In this document: positions 1 to 7,611 of the stretch, one piece after another
Layout: every line of letters starts with the position of its first letter
Numbering within the stretch: position 1 is the first letter of the stretch
DNA from: Oscillibacter sp.
GTDB taxonomy: Bacteria > Bacillota > Clostridia > Oscillospirales > Oscillospiraceae
Length of the DNA: 17,841 nt
Direction of reading: 5' to 3'
NCBI GenBank assembly: GCA_003487665.1
Contig: DNFA01000046.1
Coordinates: 10,895 to 28,735 of the forward strand
Program-made: the position numbers and the translations under genes
Notes under the pieces: model-generated
What the model was told of the DNA's origin: nothing
Seen by the model: the letters and a program-made list of their open reading frames with translations, nothing else
Database searches by the model: none

Positions 1-397
1 CGGTGTCCATGAACAGCTCGTTCACGTCCTTCAGCCGCACGGACTGCTTGTTGATGTAGTATTCCGACTCGCCGCTGCGGTAGTAGCGCCTCGTCACCGC
101 CACCTCCGTCTCCTGACGGGTGGGGAAAATGTGCTCCGTGTTGTCGATGACCAGCGTCACCTGGGCAAAGCCCATCTGGTTCCGCTTCTCCGTGCCGCCG
201 AAGATCACGTCCTCCATCTTGGCGCCGCGCAGCTGGCGGCTGTTCTGCTCGCCCATGACCCAGCGGATGGCGTCGGAGATGTTGGACTTGCCGGAGCCGT
301 TGGGCCCCACGATAGCGGTGATATCCTCGCCGAAGTTCAGAACCGTCTTATCGGGAAAGCTCTTGAATCCCTGAATTTCCAGCGCTTTTAAGTACAA
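1..397 (-). CDS. smc: Chromosome segregation protein SMC, N-terminal part (cut by window edge)
   Basis: This is the first 132 residues of SMC, the ATPase that works with ScpA and ScpB to condense and segregate the chromosome. It matches the N-terminal ATPase head: Walker A GPNGSGKS at residues 31-38, followed by DAIRWVMGEQ, the KMEDVIFGGT stretch and the YRSGES segment. The order and spacing agree with Bacillus SMC as I recall it. The start is a TTG at 397-395, placed 6 nt after AGAGGTG (410-404) and giving MYLKALEIQGFKSF, the usual SMC opening. An in-frame GTG at 406-404 overlaps that ribosome site and is less likely. The coiled coil, hinge and C-terminal head lie beyond position 1. A separate promoter (438-466) and the terminator before it suggest smc starts its own transcription unit. 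Confidence 0.95.
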   Translation of the reverse strand, partial: MYLKALEIQGFKSFPDKTVLNFGEDITAIVGPNGSGKSNISDAIRWVMGEQNSRQLRGAKMEDVIFGGTEKRNQMGFAQVTLVIDNTEHIFPTRQETEVAVTRRYYRSGESEYYINKQSVRLKDVNELFMDT

Positions 398-403
398 TTG
401 CTT

Positions 404-410
404 CACCTCT
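404..410 (-). promoter_or_regulatory. Ribosome binding site deciding the TTG start of smc
   Basis: On the minus strand AGAGGTG stands 6 nt before the TTG at 397. No ATG is available near the beginning of the SMC homology, so this site supports a TTG start. Confidence 0.7.
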
Positions 411-437
411 TATACTTTTGCATACCTTAACTAAGAT

Positions 438-466
438 AGTATACTATGGAAGCATGGGATTTTCAA
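438..466 (-). promoter_or_regulatory. Sigma-A type promoter of smc
   Basis: On the minus strand: -35 TTGAAA (466-461), 17-nt spacer, -10 TATACT (443-438). Both hexamers match the consensus at 5 of 6 positions. It lies between the terminator of the upstream gene and the smc ribosome site, leaving a short leader of about 35 nt. Confidence 0.8.
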
Positions 467-488
467 GAAAAAACCGCACGGCGGCGTG

Positions 489-516
489 AAAAAAGCGGAG
501 AGCGTCCGCTCTCCGC
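489..516 (-). terminator. Rho-independent terminator of the TepA-like gene
   Basis: On the minus strand a perfect inverted repeat, GCGGAGAGCG and CGCTCTCCGC (516-507 and 504-495), is followed by six T (494-489). It begins 6 nt after the stop codon of the gene that ends at 523. Confidence 0.88.
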
Positions 517-522
517 CTCTGT

Positions 523-1224
523 CTATCTGCGCCGCCGCGCGATCTGCCCGTACAGTGCCTCCAGCGCATCGGACAGCGTGCCCACCCGGTCGATGATGCC
601 CTCGGCCACCGCCTGCTCGCCGTAGAGCACCGTGCCCACGTCGTTGGCCATGTCGCCGCTGGCGAGCATCAGCTCCCGGAACCGCTCCGCCGTAACGCGG
701 CTGTTGGCCGCCACGAACTGCACGATCCGCTCCCGGATACGCTCGAAGTACCGGTACGTCTCCGGCGCGGCGATGACCGTGCCGGACATGCGCACCGGAT
801 GCACCGTCATAGACGCGGTGGGCGCGATGAACGTCTCCTTGCCGCACACCGCCAGCGGCACGCCGATGGAGTGACCGCCGCCCAGCACCAGCGTCACCGT
901 GGGCAGCGTCATGCCCGCCACCAGCTCCGCGATGGCCAGCCCCGCCTCGATGTCGCCGCCCACGGTGTTCAGAAGCAGCAGCAAGCCCTCCACCTGCTCG
1001 CTCTGCTCCAACGCCGCCAGCAGCGGCAGCACATGCTCGTATTTGGTGGTCTTGGTGTTGTCCGGCAGCAGCGTGTGTCCCTCCACCTGTCCTACGATGG
1101 TCAGGCAGTAGACCGTGCCCCGGCTGTTTTTCACCACCGTGCTGCCCATGTCGATGATGGGCTGCAGCGGCACCGGCTCGCCCTTCGCCGCGTCCTTCTC
1201 CCGGTTGTCGTCGTTGGTATTCAT
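523..1224 (-). CDS. tepA: TepA-like serine peptidase of the ClpP superfamily
   Basis: A 233-residue protein of the ClpP/crotonase-fold peptidase superfamily, closest to Bacillus TepA (YmfB), a cytoplasmic ClpP relative. Visible motifs are LNTVGGD at 85-91 (oxyanion region), GGGHSIG at 115-121 with the likely nucleophile Ser119, and SMTVHPVR at 138-145 with the likely catalytic His142. The segment after His142 (GTVIAAPETYRYFERIRERI) follows TepA rather than true ClpP. TepA was named for a proposed role in protein secretion, so the function here is uncertain. I chose the ATG at 1224 because AAGGAGG (1240-1234) sits 9 nt upstream; the in-frame ATG at 1230 would have only 3 nt. The first 20 residues are charged and show no signal peptide. 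It lies between two terminators, downstream of the CoA-transferase and upstream of smc. Confidence 0.85.
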   Translation of the reverse strand: MNTNDDNREKDAAKGEPVPLQPIIDMGSTVVKNSRGTVYCLTIVGQVEGHTLLPDNTKTTKYEHVLPLLAALEQSEQVEGLLLLLNTVGGDIEAGLAIAELVAGMTLPTVTLVLGGGHSIGVPLAVCGKETFIAPTASMTVHPVRMSGTVIAAPETYRYFERIRERIVQFVAANSRVTAERFRELMLASGDMANDVGTVLYGEQAVAEGIIDRVGTLSDALEALYGQIARRRR

Positions 1225-1233
1225 GGCCATGCG

Positions 1234-1240
1234 CCTCCTT
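1234..1240 (-). promoter_or_regulatory. Ribosome binding site of the TepA-like gene
   Basis: A strong AAGGAGG on the minus strand. Its distance favours the ATG at 1224 (9 nt) over the ATG at 1230 (3 nt) and excludes a longer reading frame starting at 1278. Confidence 0.7.
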
Positions 1241-1277
1241 TTTTCACAGGATGCGCAGCAACAGAGAAATCTATGCA

Positions 1278-1303
1278 AAAAGAGCGGCTCACGCCGCTCT
1301 TTT
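1278..1303 (-). terminator. Rho-independent terminator of the CoA-transferase gene
   Basis: A perfect 11-bp inverted repeat (1278-1288 and 1293-1303) with a 4-nt loop. The arms read AAAAGAGCGGC and GCCGCTCTTTT, so each strand has a T-tract. It lies 4 nt after the stop codon of the gene ending at 1308. No good promoter is visible between it and the TepA-like gene, so some readthrough may feed that gene. Confidence 0.88.
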
Positions 1304-1307
1304 GCTG

Positions 1308-2657
1308 TTATCTTCTGTTGTGGGGATACCAGATCTTCTGCTGCTCAGCAGCGCGGATCAGCTCCTCCCGGAAGTCCGGGTGGGCGATGGAGATCAGCTT
1401 CTCCGCCCGCTCCCAGACGCTCAGTCCCTTCAGGCAGACGCAGCCGTACTCCGTGACCACATACATGGTGTTCACGCGGGTATCCGTCACCACGGAGCCG
1501 GTCTGCAGCGTGGGACGGATGCGGGAGTGCAGCGTGCCGTCCTTGTCGGCATGGGTGGAGCTAAGGCAGATGAAGCTCTTGCCGCCCTTGGACAGATATG
1601 CGCCCAGCACGAAGTCCTGCTGGCCGCCGGCGCCGCTGATCTGCTTGGTGCCCGCCGTCTCGCCGTTGACCTGACCGTACAGATCCACGTCCACGGCGTT
1701 GTTGATGGAGATAAAGTTGTCAATGGCCGCAATGGTGCGGATATCGTTGGTGTAGCTGATGGGCGCGGACATGCAGGCCGGATTGTCGTCCAGATAGTCG
1801 TACAGCTTCTGGGTACCGGCGGCGAAGGCAAATACCTGCCGGCCGCGGTCGATGTTCTTCTTCATGCACGTGACCTTACCCGCCATGGCCAGATCCACGT
1901 AGGCGTCCACATACATCTCCGTATGCACGCCCAGATCCTTCAGGTCGGAATCACACAGCATGGCGCCCACGGTGTTGGGCATGCCGCCGATGCCCAGCTG
2001 CAGGCAGGCGCCGTCGGGGATCTGCTCCACGATCAGCTTGGCCACCGCCTTGTCCACCTCCGTGGCCGCGCCGGAGGGCTGGATGCCCATGGGGTCGTTG
2101 CGCCCCTCCACGATCATGTCCACCTCGCTGACGTGGATGCAGTTGTCAAAGCCGCCCAGACAGCGGGGCATATTCTCGTTGACCTCCACGATGACCACCT
2201 TGGCCATCTCGCATACCGCCTTCACATGGGAGGCAGACAGGCCGAAGTTGAAGTAGCCGTGTTTGTCCATGGGCGTCACCTGGAACATGGCAACGTCCGG
2301 CGGGGTGATATGGTCGTAGTAGTACCGGGGCAGCTCCGAATAGCGCATGGGCTCGTGGAAGCCCGCGCCGCTGGCGATGTGGTGCCGCTCCACGCTGCTC
2401 ATGTGATGCGAGTTGAAGATGATGTGGTGCACCGGATCCTCGATGTCGAAGATGGCGGGCTTCCACAGGCTGATGCCGCCGCGCACCTTCACGTCCTCCA
2501 GCTCCGGCGCCCGGCGCGCCAGCGCCTCGTCCAGCACGCGGGGATGGATGGCGCAAAAACCGTAATCCACCCAGTCACCGGACTTGATGATCTTCACCGC
2601 CTCGTCTGCGGTGGTGAGCTTTTGCTTGTACAGCGCCTGAAAATCTGCAAAAGGCAT
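1308..2657 (-). CDS. Butyryl-CoA:acetate CoA-transferase-type enzyme (acetyl-CoA hydrolase/transferase family)
   Basis: A 449-residue CoA-transferase of the acetyl-CoA hydrolase/transferase family. The likely reaction is butyryl-CoA + acetate to butyrate + acetyl-CoA, the last step of butyrate formation in many gut clostridia. Family landmarks are KSGDWVDYG at 25-33, EVNENMPRCLGG at 158-169, LGIGGMPNTVG at 221-231, the HTEMYVDA segment with the likely catalytic Glu247, and ISGAGGQQDFVLGAYLSKGG in the C-terminal half. Length matches But and 4-hydroxybutyrate CoA-transferases (about 440-450 residues). I favour But because of the SGDWVDYG opening and overall resemblance, but 4-hydroxybutyrate as substrate cannot be excluded. 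The start is the ATG at 2657, preceded by AGGGAGGAG; an open frame reaching upstream to 2933 runs through the promoter region and is rejected. Confidence 0.9.
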   Translation of the reverse strand: MPFADFQALYKQKLTTADEAVKIIKSGDWVDYGFCAIHPRVLDEALARRAPELEDVKVRGGISLWKPAIFDIEDPVHHIIFNSHHMSSVERHHIASGAGFHEPMRYSELPRYYYDHITPPDVAMFQVTPMDKHGYFNFGLSASHVKAVCEMAKVVIVEVNENMPRCLGGFDNCIHVSEVDMIVEGRNDPMGIQPSGAATEVDKAVAKLIVEQIPDGACLQLGIGGMPNTVGAMLCDSDLKDLGVHTEMYVDAYVDLAMAGKVTCMKKNIDRGRQVFAFAAGTQKLYDYLDDNPACMSAPISYTNDIRTIAAIDNFISINNAVDVDLYGQVNGETAGTKQISGAGGQQDFVLGAYLSKGGKSFICLSSTHADKDGTLHSRIRPTLQTGSVVTDTRVNTMYVVTEYGCVCLKGLSVWERAEKLISIAHPDFREELIRAAEQQKIWYPHNRR

Positions 2658-2718
2658 AATATGGCTCCTCCCTGTTCTTTCTTTCCTTCCCATGAAGGCT
2701 TTCCTATTCCAATCGTTA

Positions 2719-2747
2719 ATTTTACCACAAACACCGCCCCATGGGAA
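2719..2747 (-). promoter_or_regulatory. Possible promoter of the CoA-transferase gene
   Basis: On the minus strand: TTCCCA (2747-2742), 17-nt spacer, TAAAAT (2724-2719), in an AT-rich stretch 62 nt before the start codon. The -35 matches the consensus at only 4 of 6 positions. The importer operon promoter at 7674-7702 has the same TTCCCA-17 arrangement. Confidence 0.4.
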
Positions 2748-2808
2748 TTGACGAAACAGACAAGAATTACCGGCGGAGATTGTGCAGAAATGAGCAGCTG
2801 AAAGATTC

Positions 2809-2870
2809 CGGATTTTCACGCCGCTTCGCGCCGCGAAGCAAGTGCCCTTGGGGTGCTCCTTGGAATGACA
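2809..2870. repeat. Probable interspersed intergenic repeat (degenerate TGTCATT...-type element)
   Basis: Read on the minus strand, this begins TGTCATTCCAAGGAG, contains an 8-bp palindromic hairpin (GCTTCGCG and CGCGAAGC, 2823-2839), and ends GCGTGAAAATCC. This layout resembles a widespread class of small intergenic repeats of the form TGTCATTGCGAGG - hairpin - GTGGCAATCC. Only one copy is in the window, so the repeat status rests on resemblance. Confidence 0.4.
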
Positions 2871-2892
2871 GGAGTGGGTTTTGGGACAAGCT

Positions 2893-2923
2893 AAAAGCCC
2901 GCAGACGATGCCTGCGGGCTTTT
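2893..2923 (-). terminator. Rho-independent terminator of the BMP-type importer operon
   Basis: A perfect 12-bp inverted repeat (2893-2904 and 2912-2923) with a 7-nt loop; the arms AAAAGCCCGCAG and CTGCGGGCTTTT supply T-tracts on both strands. It stands 22 nt beyond the stop codon of the substrate-binding protein gene. Confidence 0.88.
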
Positions 2924-2945
2924 GAGCGTACATACAACAGGGGGC

Positions 2946-3989
2946 TTACTTCATGAAGGTGCCGGCCTTCATCTGCTCCAGATAGGCGTTGTACTTCTCA
3001 ACGATCTCAGCGGAAACCAGCTCGGTGTTGATGGCACCGGCGGACAGGGCGCCGTTCTCCAGCGTGCCGAACACGGTGTTGCCGCCGAAGTTGCCGGCCA
3101 CAACAGCGTCCATGCAGACCTCGATCATAGCGGCGTTATCGGTGACCTGAGAGCAGATGATGCAGGGGTTCTGACCCAGAATGTCGGCGGGCTGGCCGAT
3201 ATCGTAGATCTTGATGGCGCCGGCCTTCTCGTTGGCGGCGTCGATGGCCTCACGAGCACCGGAGTCCACGGCGGAAGCATCGCCGAAGAACACGTCAGCG
3301 CCCTGGGAGATCAGCTCAGTGGCAAACTCCTTGCCCTTGGGAGCGTCGCTGAAGGAGTTGGCATAGGGAACGGCCAGCAGCTCAACGGTCTTGCCCTCCT
3401 GCTCGCCAACGTACTTGGCAGCTTCCTCGAAGCCGGCGATCTTGCCCTTGGTGGTATCCAGCTCCATGCCGCCGATGAAGCCCAGCTTACCGGACTCGGT
3501 CATCAGGCCGGCCAGAGCACCGGCGATCCAGCCGATCTGCTGCGCGTTGGGCAGCAGGGAGCTGACGTTGCCGTTGACAGCCTTGGCGGGGGTGGACTCA
3601 GCGCCGTTCAGCAGAGCGAAGGCGATGTCGGGATACTCCTCAGCAGCCTGCAGCACCGCGTCGGTGTACTGGTTGCCGGGGGCGTAGATCATGTCATAGC
3701 CCAGCGCGCAGAAAGCGGCGATGGAATCATAGTACTGATCCTGAGAGATGGAGTCGGTGACCTCAGTCTCCCAGCCCTTGGCCTCGGCAGCCTTGATCAT
3801 GGCGTTGTAGCAGGCAGCGCCCCAACCGCCGTCGTTGATGCTGGAGTCGCAGATCATGGCGACCTTATAGGTCTTCTCACCATCAGCAGCGCCGTCACCG
3901 TCGGTCTTTTTGTCGTCCTTCTTCTCGCCGCAGGCGACGAGAGCCAGCGTCATAGCAAACGCCAGCAGCAGTGCAAGAAACTTCTTCAT
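2946..3989 (-). CDS. BMP-family ABC transporter substrate-binding lipoprotein (nucleoside type)
   Basis: A 347-residue secreted lipoprotein of the BMP/PnrA (Med) family, the extracellular binding component for purine or other nucleosides. The N-terminus is a type II signal peptide, MKKFLALLLAFAMTLALVAC, with the lipobox LVAC at 17-20, so Cys20 is the lipidated residue. A charged linker (GEKKDDKKTDGDG) follows, then a typical first strand and ligand loop, VAMICDSSINDGGWG at about 43-57. The domain continues with GFIGGMELDTTKGKIAGFEE, another family hallmark. TAAGGAGGAAAATT sits directly before the ATG. It is the last gene of the importer operon, 71 nt after the second permease, with an intercistronic hairpin in the gap. 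The substrate is inferred from the family; nucleosides are most likely. Confidence 0.92.
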   Translation of the reverse strand: MKKFLALLLAFAMTLALVACGEKKDDKKTDGDGAADGEKTYKVAMICDSSINDGGWGAACYNAMIKAAEAKGWETEVTDSISQDQYYDSIAAFCALGYDMIYAPGNQYTDAVLQAAEEYPDIAFALLNGAESTPAKAVNGNVSSLLPNAQQIGWIAGALAGLMTESGKLGFIGGMELDTTKGKIAGFEEAAKYVGEQEGKTVELLAVPYANSFSDAPKGKEFATELISQGADVFFGDASAVDSGAREAIDAANEKAGAIKIYDIGQPADILGQNPCIICSQVTDNAAMIEVCMDAVVAGNFGGNTVFGTLENGALSAGAINTELVSAEIVEKYNAYLEQMKAGTFMK

Positions 3990-4032
3990 AATTTTCCTCC
4001 TTATGTTTGTGTCTTGCTTTTTGTTCTATAAC

Positions 4033-4048
4033 AACGCCCAAGGGCGTT
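4033..4048 (-). other. Intercistronic hairpin between permease and binding-protein genes
   Basis: A 7-bp perfect inverted repeat, AACGCCC and GGGCGTT, separated by AA. It begins 12 nt after the permease stop codon. No T-tract follows it on the minus strand, so it is not a standard terminator. It could protect an mRNA end and so raise the amount of the binding-protein message. Confidence 0.4.
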
Positions 4049-4060
4049 ATTACCGTTGTG

Positions 4061-4984
4061 TTACCGCTGTTCCTTGCGGTAGGGTTGTCCGTTGGCCTTG
4101 GGCCCGGCCTGCTTCGTGCCGATAACGGAAAGCACGATCACCGTGGCCACATAGGGGATCATCTGGAAGAACTGGTACGGAATGGCGATGCCGGACACCT
4201 GCAGGCGGATCTGCAGCGCGTCGCAGAAGCCGAAGAACAGGCAGGCCAGCAGGATGCCGCCGGCGCTCCAGCGGCCGAAGATCACCGCCGCCAGCGCGAT
4301 AAAGCCGCGTCCGGCCACGATACCGTCGGTGTAGGTGCTGGAATAGCAGGTGGTCAGATACGCGCCGCCCATACCGGCCAGCGCACCGCAGATCATGCAG
4401 GCCAGATACTTCACGCCAATGACGTTGATGCCCAGCGTGGCGGCGGCCTGTGGATGCTCGCCCACGGATTTATAGCTCAGACCCGCACGTGTGCGGTTGA
4501 AGAAAACAGAGGTGAACACCACCAGCAGGATGGTCAGATAGACCATGGGGCTCTGGTCAAACAGCAGCGGGCCGATGACAGGGATGTCCTTCAGGCCGGG
4601 GATGCCGATGCTGGCCATGGTGGTGATCTGCTTCAGGTCGGAGCCGGTGCCGAAGTAAATGCGGTAGATAAACGACGCCAGCGCCGGAGCGAATATGTTG
4701 ATGGCCATGCCGTACACCGTATGGTCGGCGCACAGTGTCACCGTGGAGAAGGCGTAGATCATGTTCACCACCAGACCCGCCAGTGCGCCGCACAGCAGGC
4801 CGATCCAGTTGGAGCCGGTGATGTAGCAGGTCAGGAAGCCCACCAGCGCACCGATGGCCGCCAGGCCCTCCAGACCGATGTTCACCATACCGGCGCGCTG
4901 ACCGTACAGCTCCGCCAGCGAGATGAGCAGCAGCGGAATGGCCAGACGAACCGTAGCCAGAAGCAAGCTGGAGATCCAATCCAT
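4061..4984 (-). CDS. ABC transporter permease, BMP-type nucleoside importer (second permease)
   Basis: A 307-residue integral membrane protein of the branched-chain amino acid/ribose-type permease family, related to Bacillus NupQ (YufQ). It forms the membrane channel together with the permease encoded just upstream. Several hydrophobic segments are evident (about 5-25, 40-62, 65-90, 145-165, 190-215, 240-265, 275-297). The stretch LAELYGQRAGMVNIGLEGL near residues 22-40 is the cytoplasmic-loop signature of this permease family. The ATG at 4984 overlaps the TAA of the upstream permease by one base (TAATG), which indicates translational coupling and roughly equal synthesis of the two subunits. 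Confidence 0.92.
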   Translation of the reverse strand: MDWISSLLLATVRLAIPLLLISLAELYGQRAGMVNIGLEGLAAIGALVGFLTCYITGSNWIGLLCGALAGLVVNMIYAFSTVTLCADHTVYGMAINIFAPALASFIYRIYFGTGSDLKQITTMASIGIPGLKDIPVIGPLLFDQSPMVYLTILLVVFTSVFFNRTRAGLSYKSVGEHPQAAATLGINVIGVKYLACMICGALAGMGGAYLTTCYSSTYTDGIVAGRGFIALAAVIFGRWSAGGILLACLFFGFCDALQIRLQVSGIAIPYQFFQMIPYVATVIVLSVIGTKQAGPKANGQPYRKEQR

Positions 4985-6051
4985 TACTTGTCACCCGCCT
5001 TTCTCTTTGCAAACACACGTTCCTTCCATGCATTGAACTCCGGCAGCTTTGTCATCGCCATGCCCGCCACCGAGAACACGATGACCAGCGCCTGAATGAT
5101 GTCGGACACGCTGGTGGGAACGCCGGTGGCCGCCTGCATGGTGGTGGAGCCCACCCGCAGCACAGCGAAGAACAGCGCCACCACCATGGTCGCAATGGGG
5201 TGCAGCTGGCCGATCAGCGCCATAGCCACACCGTCGAAGCCATAGCCCGCGCCGAAGCCGTTGATGAGCCGGAACTGGGTGCCCAGCAGCTCAGCGCCGC
5301 CGCCCAGACCGGCGATAGCGCCGGAGATAATGAAGCTGGTCAGCATGCAGCGCTTCACATGGATGCCGTTGAAGCGGCTGGCCGTCATGTTGTAGCCCAC
5401 CGCCCGCAGCTTGAAGCCGCCGCTGGTCCAGAACAGCACATAGTACAGCACCAGACCCACCACCACGGCGATCACAAAGCCCCAGGTGAAACGCATGCCC
5501 GTGATCACGCGGGGCAGGCGCACCAGCTCGTCCACCGCCGGAGTCTGGGGCACGCTGGCATCGCGCACCCAGCTGGTATACAGCACACCCATGAACAGCG
5601 TGGCCACATAGTTCAGCATGATGGAGATGATCATCTCGTTCTGGCCGCGGCCGATCTTCAGCAGGCCGGGGATCATGCCCCAGATACCGCCGGCCAGCGT
5701 ACCGGCCAGCAGCGCCAGCACCACGCCGAAAAAGCCGGTGATGCCGGAAAAGTACGCCGTAACGAATGCGGCGATGGAGCCCATCAGGAACTGACCCTCA
5801 CCGCCCAGATTGAACACGCCGCACTTATAGGCAAAGCAGGCGCACAGGGAGGTGAACATCAGGGGCGTGGCCTTGGTCAGGGTAGTGCCGATATTGGCCT
5901 TGGAGCCGAAGGCGCCCTGAAACAGGTACTTCACCGCGGCGAAGGGGTCGGCACCCAGCGCCGCCATGATGACGCCGCCAACGATGAAGGCCAACAGAAT
6001 AGACAGCAGCGGAACGACGAAGCTGCCAAGGGAACGTCTCAGTTTTTCCAT
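4984..6051 (-). CDS. ABC transporter permease, BMP-type nucleoside importer (first permease)
   Basis: A 355-residue integral membrane permease, related to Bacillus NupP (YufP), pairing with the next gene product to form the translocation pore. The N-terminal membrane segment VPLLSILLAFIVGGVIMAAL is followed by the family motif region CGVFNLGGEGQFLMGS near residues 77-92, which corresponds to the N-I-G-x-E-G loop of these permeases. Further hydrophobic spans occupy the rest of the protein. GAGGAGGAG lies a few bases before the ATG, and only 16 nt separate it from the ATPase stop codon, as expected inside an operon. The stop codon overlaps the next start. Confidence 0.92.
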   Translation of the reverse strand: MEKLRRSLGSFVVPLLSILLAFIVGGVIMAALGADPFAAVKYLFQGAFGSKANIGTTLTKATPLMFTSLCACFAYKCGVFNLGGEGQFLMGSIAAFVTAYFSGITGFFGVVLALLAGTLAGGIWGMIPGLLKIGRGQNEMIISIMLNYVATLFMGVLYTSWVRDASVPQTPAVDELVRLPRVITGMRFTWGFVIAVVVGLVLYYVLFWTSGGFKLRAVGYNMTASRFNGIHVKRCMLTSFIISGAIAGLGGGAELLGTQFRLINGFGAGYGFDGVAMALIGQLHPIATMVVALFFAVLRVGSTTMQAATGVPTSVSDIIQALVIVFSVAGMAMTKLPEFNAWKERVFAKRKAGDK

Positions 6052-6067
6052 ATAACAGCTCCTCCTC

Positions 6068-7570
6068 TCACTTGCCCGTCATGGCGAGGCTGATCTCCTC
6101 GATGGGCGGATTCTTGCCGGAATACTCGCCCATGATCTGCCCCTCAAAGCACACAAGGATGCGGTCGGACATCTCCAGTATCTCGTCGAAGTCCGCGCTT
6201 ATGAGCAGAATGCCCACGCCGCGCTGGCGGGCGGCGATCATCTGCTCGTGGACGAAGCCCGCCGCACCGATATCCAATCCGCGGGTGGGGTGCGCCATGA
6301 CCAGCAGGGACGGCTGGGACTCCAGCTCGCGCGCCAGAATGACCTTCTGCTGGTTGCCGCCGGACAGACTGCGGACAGTCTGCTCCGTGGACGTGCAGCG
6401 CACATCGTACTTTTTCACCATCTCCTCCGCGTACTCGTGGATAGCGGGCTTGTTCAGCAGCAGGCCGTGCCCCTTGCTGAACTGCGGCTGATCCGTTGCC
6501 TTCAGCACCAGATTCTCCGCAATGGACATGTCGCCGATCAGTCCCTGCGCGTTTCTGTCCTCCGGGACGTGGGACACATTATCGGTGATAAAGGCATTGG
6601 GGTCAAAGACCGCCACCTGCTTGTCCTTCAGATAGATATTGCCGCTCTGCGGCGCGATCACGCCGGTGATCAGCTGCGCCAGCTGCGTCTGGCCGTTGCC
6701 GTCCACACCGGCGATGCCCACGATCTCGCCCCGGTGGATCTTCAGGGACATATCGTTGACGCCGCTGTGCTTGTGCTCCTTGTCATAGTCCACATGGGAC
6801 AGCTCCGCCACCACCTCTGCGCCGGAGGCGTCCTTCTTCTCGTACTGGGACTCGCTCAGCTCCTTGCCGATCATCATGTTGGCCAGCTTCTGCCCGTCGG
6901 TGTCGGCACGGTTCACCGTGCCCACCACCTCACCCAGCCGCAGCACAGTGATGCGGTCGGAGATGTGCAGCACCTCGCGCATCTTGTGGCTGATGAAGAT
7001 GATGCTCTTGCCCTCGCTGATCAACTTGCGCATGATGGCGAACAGGCCCTCCACCTCAATGTCGGTCAGCGCGGCGGACGGCTCGTCCAGAACCAGCAGC
7101 TCCGCCCCGTGATACAACGCCTTGAGGATCTCGGTGCGTTGCTGCTCGCCCACGGATATCTCCGTGATGAGCTTGTCCAGCTGCACGTCCAGGCCGTACT
7201 TGGCGGACAGCTCCTCGATCTCCTTCCGGCGCGCCGCCCGGTCGATGAACAGCCCCTTGGCGTGCTTATCGCCCAGAATGATGTTGTCGAATACGGTCAT
7301 AGCCTCCACCAGCATAAAGTGCTGATGCACCATGCCGATACCCAGCTTCACCGCCTGGCTGGGTGATTCGATGCGAACCTCTTTGCCCTCCAGAAAGATC
7401 TTGCCCTCCGTAGGCTGATACAGGCCGATCAGAATGTTCATCAGCGTGGACTTTCCCGCGCCGTTCTCGCCCAGCAGCGTCAGCACCTCGCCGCGATTGA
7501 CGGTCAGTGTGATGTCCTTGTTGGCGTAGAAACTGCCGAAACGCTTGCTGATATGCTCCATACGCAGCAA
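6068..7570 (-). CDS. ABC transporter ATP-binding protein with two nucleotide-binding domains (BMP-type nucleoside importer)
   Basis: A 500-residue fused ATPase with two ABC domains, like Bacillus NupO (YufO), that powers the importer encoded downstream. Domain 1 has Walker A GENGAGKST at 34-42, the signature ISVGEQQR at 138-145, Walker B LLVLDEPSAALT at 158-169 and the switch His195. Domain 2 has a degenerate Walker A (GVDGNGQT, 288-295), the signature LSGGNQQK at 402-409 and LVMAHPTRGLD at 423-433, where the usual Asp-Glu is absent. This asymmetry is normal for the sugar/nucleoside double-ATPase family. I chose the TTG at 7570 because GAGGAG (7586-7581) lies 10 nt upstream. A GTG at 7588 would consume that ribosome site, and the ATG at 7561 leaves a gap of 19 nt. 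It is the first gene of the operon. Confidence 0.92.
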   Translation of the reverse strand: MLRMEHISKRFGSFYANKDITLTVNRGEVLTLLGENGAGKSTLMNILIGLYQPTEGKIFLEGKEVRIESPSQAVKLGIGMVHQHFMLVEAMTVFDNIILGDKHAKGLFIDRAARRKEIEELSAKYGLDVQLDKLITEISVGEQQRTEILKALYHGAELLVLDEPSAALTDIEVEGLFAIMRKLISEGKSIIFISHKMREVLHISDRITVLRLGEVVGTVNRADTDGQKLANMMIGKELSESQYEKKDASGAEVVAELSHVDYDKEHKHSGVNDMSLKIHRGEIVGIAGVDGNGQTQLAQLITGVIAPQSGNIYLKDKQVAVFDPNAFITDNVSHVPEDRNAQGLIGDMSIAENLVLKATDQPQFSKGHGLLLNKPAIHEYAEEMVKKYDVRCTSTEQTVRSLSGGNQQKVILARELESQPSLLVMAHPTRGLDIGAAGFVHEQMIAARQRGVGILLISADFDEILEMSDRILVCFEGQIMGEYSGKNPPIEEISLAMTGK

Positions 7571-7580
7571 TTCGCCCAAG

Positions 7581-7586
7581 CTCCTC
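7581..7586 (-). promoter_or_regulatory. Ribosome binding site supporting a TTG start of the importer ATPase
   Basis: GAGGAG on the minus strand, 10 nt before the TTG at 7570. A second purine-rich stretch, GGAAGGAA, lies directly before the GTG at 7588 with no spacing, so it is a poor match for that start. Confidence 0.45.
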
Positions 7587-7611
7587 ACTTCCTTCCCTCG
7601 TGTTCAGATTC

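Noticed and set aside
1251..2801. Long plus-strand open frame opposite the CoA-transferase
   Set aside because: Antisense shadow of a clearly recognised gene, with low-complexity His/Ala/Gly-rich product.
2658..2933. N-terminal extension of the CoA-transferase by about 92 residues
   Set aside because: The added residues match no family, and the stretch holds a probable promoter and repeat. A good ribosome site sits at the ATG at 2657, giving the usual family length.
2922..4031. Plus-strand open frame opposite the binding-protein gene
   Set aside because: The minus strand encodes a complete lipoprotein with signal peptide and family motifs; this frame is its mirror.
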